A stretch of 5,739 bases of DNA, from contig JAJYGO010000168.1 of assembly GCA_021785115.1 (NCBI GenBank), positions 1 to 5,739 on the forward strand, given 5' to 3'. A model generated the notes under the pieces. It ran no database searches. It saw only the letters and a list, made by a program, of their open reading frames with translations, and was not told the origin of the DNA. Origin of the DNA: Chloroflexota bacterium (GTDB taxonomy: Bacteria; Chloroflexota; Limnocylindria; Limnocylindrales; CSP1-4). Position numbers and translations under genes: made by a program. Below, in pieces: positions 3,718-5,739 of the stretch. The stretch's first letter is position 1, and each line of letters opens with the position of its first letter.

Positions 3718-5739
3718 ATGCGCACCTATGCTCCAGCCCCGACGCTGGCCGTCCTCGAGCGGCTCCTCGACGAGCCGTCGCTCGCCCGCGGCGTCGTGCA
3801 CCACGAGGTCCGGCCGGCCGTCGAGGCGCGGTTCGCGGAGTGGCCCGCCTGGCTGGACCCGCGCCTGCGCTCCGGGCTGGCGAGGCGGGGCATCGAGCGC
3901 CCGTACCTGCACCAGGCAGAGGCCATCGAGGCCGTCCACGCGGGGCGGGACGTCGTGGTCGTGACGCCGACGGCGTCGGGCAAGTCGCTGTGCTACACGG
4001 TCCCGGTGCTTCAGGCCCTGGCCGAGGACTCGTCTGCGCGCGCGCTGTTCCTGTTCCCGACCAAGGCGCTCGCCCAGGACCAGGTCGCCGAGGTCGGCGA
4101 GCTGGTGCGCGACGCCGGGCTGGAGGTGTCGGCGGCCGCCTACGACGGGGACACCCCGGCGCCCATCCGGTCGGCCATCCGGAAGGCGGGCCAGGTCGTG
4201 GTCACCAATCCGGACATGCTCAACTCGGCGATCCTCCCCCACCACACGAAGTGGTTCCAGCTGTTCGAGCAGCTGCGCGTCATCGTCATCGACGAGCTCC
4301 ACACCTACCGCGGCGTGTTCGGCTCGCACGTCGCCAATGTGCTGCGCCGGCTGCTCCGCCTGTGCGCCCACTACGGCAGCCACCCGGTGATCGTGTGCTG
4401 TTCCGCGACGATCGGGAACCCGGTCGAGCTGGCGGAGGCGATCACGGGCCGGCCCGTGGCCCTGGTCGACCGCAACGGCGCGCCGTCCGGCGAGAAGCAC
4501 CTCGTGCTCGTGGACCCGCCCGTGATCGACGCCGCCACCGGTGCGCGGGGCTCCGCCCTCACGCTCGCGGAGCGGTGGGCGCTGCCGTTCCTCCGGGCCG
4601 GACGCCAGACCGTCGTCTTCGGCAGGAGCCGCGTCCAGGTCGAGATCATGCTCAGCAACCTGCGCGAGCGCCTGCGGCTGGACCTCGGGCCACGGAGCCG
4701 GCTGCGGGGCTACCGGGGCGGCTATCTGCCGACCGAGCGGCGTGCCGTCGAGCACGGGCTGCGCGAGGGCGAGGTCCTGGGCGTGGTGTCCACCAACGCG
4801 CTCGAGCTGGGCGTGGACATCGGGCACCTCGATGTCGCCGTCCTGGCCGGCTACCCCGGGTCCATCGCCGGGACGTGGCAGCAGATGGGCCGCGCCGGCC
4901 GGCGGGGCGACGTGAGCGTGGCCGTGCTGGTCGCCTCCCCTGCCCCGGTGGACCAGTACGTCATCCACCACCCGGAGTTCGTGCTCGGCGGCCGGCCCGA
5001 GGAGGCCCGGCTGGACCCCGACAACCTCCACGTCCTCCTCGCCCACCTGCGCGCGGCCGCGTTCGAGCTCCCGTTCGAGCCGGGCGAGTGGTTCGGGCCC
5101 GGGCCCGCGGACGAGCTGCTCGCGTTCCTGGGCGAGGGCGGCCAGGTGCGCCAGGCCGACGACGGCCGCTGGTACTGGAGCTCGGAGAACTTCCCGGCGT
5201 CGGAGATCTCCCTCCGGTCGGCCGCGCCCGAGAACGTCGTCATCATCGACGCGACCCCGGACCGGCCCCGGGTGCTGGGCGAGGTGGACCTGTTCAGCGC
5301 GCAGGTCCTGGTCCACGAGCACGCGATCTACATGCACGAGTCGGTGCAGTACCACGTGGACCGGCTCGAGTGGGGCGAGCGCAAGGCGTACGTCCACCGG
5401 ATCGACGCCGACCACTACACCTACGCGAACCGGGCCGTGACGCTCAAGCCGCTCGACGTGTTCGCGGAGGGCCCGGCGCCAGGCGGACGGCGCGTCCACG
5501 GCGAGGTGATGGTCGCCAGCCTCGTGACCCTGTACAAGAAGCTCAAGTTCGGCACCGACGAGAACGTGGGCTGGGGGCCGATCGACCTCCCGGAGATCGA
5601 GCTGCAGACCACGGCGTACTGGCTCACGGCGGACGGCGCGACCGCCGGCTGGCGACGGGACGAGCTGGACGTGGCGCTGATCGGCGCGGGGCGCGCGATC
5701 CAGGCCGTGGCCGCCGTGCTGCTCATGGTGGACCCCAGG
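3718..5739 (+). CDS. DEXH-box helicase, YprA/MrfA (Hrq1-like, DUF1998) family, 3' end beyond window
   Basis: Superfamily 2 ATP-dependent helicase; the family includes B. subtilis MrfA (YprA), which acts in repair of mitomycin C damage, and eukaryotic Hrq1. The 674 visible residues show LHQAEAI (64-70, Q-motif-like), motif I TPTASGKS (83-90), motif Ia-like FPTKALAQDQ (113-122), motif II DELHTYRGVFGSH (192-204, typical of this family), motif III SAT (229-231), motif V STNALELGVDIG (358-369) and motif VI QQMGRAGRRG (388-397). The segment after about 430 is the family's own middle region, including ELQTTAYWL near 623-631. The DUF1998 domain with its four metal-binding cysteines would follow and lies outside the window, so its presence is inferred. 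The ATG is supported by GGGAG at 6 nt. In Bacillus the partner gene encodes the exonuclease MrfB (YprB); whether one follows here cannot be seen. Family membership is nearly certain; a repair role is inferred from the family. Confidence 0.95.
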   Translation, partial: MRTYAPAPTLAVLERLLDEPSLARGVVHHEVRPAVEARFAEWPAWLDPRLRSGLARRGIERPYLHQAEAIEAVHAGRDVVVVTPTASGKSLCYTVPVLQALAEDSSARALFLFPTKALAQDQVAEVGELVRDAGLEVSAAAYDGDTPAPIRSAIRKAGQVVVTNPDMLNSAILPHHTKWFQLFEQLRVIVIDELHTYRGVFGSHVANVLRRLLRLCAHYGSHPVIVCCSATIGNPVELAEAITGRPVALVDRNGAPSGEKHLVLVDPPVIDAATGARGSALTLAERWALPFLRAGRQTVVFGRSRVQVEIMLSNLRERLRLDLGPRSRLRGYRGGYLPTERRAVEHGLREGEVLGVVSTNALELGVDIGHLDVAVLAGYPGSIAGTWQQMGRAGRRGDVSVAVLVASPAPVDQYVIHHPEFVLGGRPEEARLDPDNLHVLLAHLRAAAFELPFEPGEWFGPGPADELLAFLGEGGQVRQADDGRWYWSSENFPASEISLRSAAPENVVIIDATPDRPRVLGEVDLFSAQVLVHEHAIYMHESVQYHVDRLEWGERKAYVHRIDADHYTYANRAVTLKPLDVFAEGPAPGGRRVHGEVMVASLVTLYKKLKFGTDENVGWGPIDLPEIELQTTAYWLTADGATAGWRRDELDVALIGAGRAIQAVAAVLLMVDPR

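Noticed and set aside
3643..5499. A 618-codon open frame on the minus strand, antisense to the helicase
   Set aside because: Its product is low-complexity, rich in Arg, His, Asp, Val and Gly, as expected for the opposite strand of a high-GC gene. The plus strand has every helicase motif in one continuous frame.
1..5739. A defence system, CRISPR array or other new multi-gene system
   Set aside because: There are no spaced repeats. The DEXH helicase matches the YprA/MrfA type rather than a defence helicase, and the neighbouring genes are housekeeping genes in separate transcription units.

Overview
The window is very GC-rich (roughly 70% by eye), with strong G/C preference at third codon positions. 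It looks like ordinary chromosomal housekeeping DNA from a high-GC bacterium. The N-terminus of its FtsH (a TTG start, then [17 protein letters not shown]) and the short FtsB/DivIC-like protein ending in a W-x-x-LLFG motif recall uncultured Chloroflexota of the Limnocylindria/Ellin6529 type. That placement is from memory and not verified. Nothing points to a phage, plasmid, insertion sequence or CRISPR array.

Layout. 1-1684 (minus): the first 561 codons of ftsH, the membrane-bound AAA+ zinc protease, running off the left edge. 1685-1879: ftsH leader and probable promoter, plus an intrinsic terminator closing the upstream tRNA gene. 1880-1954 (minus): a tRNA with anticodon CAT and an encoded CCA end. 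1955-2076: back-to-back promoters, one for the tRNA (minus) and one for the next gene (plus). 2077-2967 (plus): a single-pass membrane protein with a Pro/Trp-rich cytoplasmic tail and a four-cysteine outer domain, of unknown function. 2968-2991: a short convergent junction with a symmetric hairpin. 2992-3537 (minus): an FtsB/DivIC-like septum-formation-initiator protein whose promoter predicts a leaderless mRNA. 3538-3717: a divergent intergenic region with a 6-bp dyad. 3718-5739 (plus): the first 674 codons of a DEXH-box helicase of the YprA/MrfA (Hrq1-like, DUF1998) family, running off the right edge.

Together the genes are a mix: membrane protein quality control (FtsH), translation (tRNA), cell division (FtsB-like), DNA repair (MrfA-like helicase) and one unknown membrane protein. 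Each protein gene appears to be its own transcription unit, and no multi-gene system is visible. The more interesting points are regulatory or family-level: the leaderless start of the FtsB-like gene, the tRNA(CAT) identity question with an A31-C39 mismatch, the uncharacterised membrane protein, and the dyad between the divergent genes.
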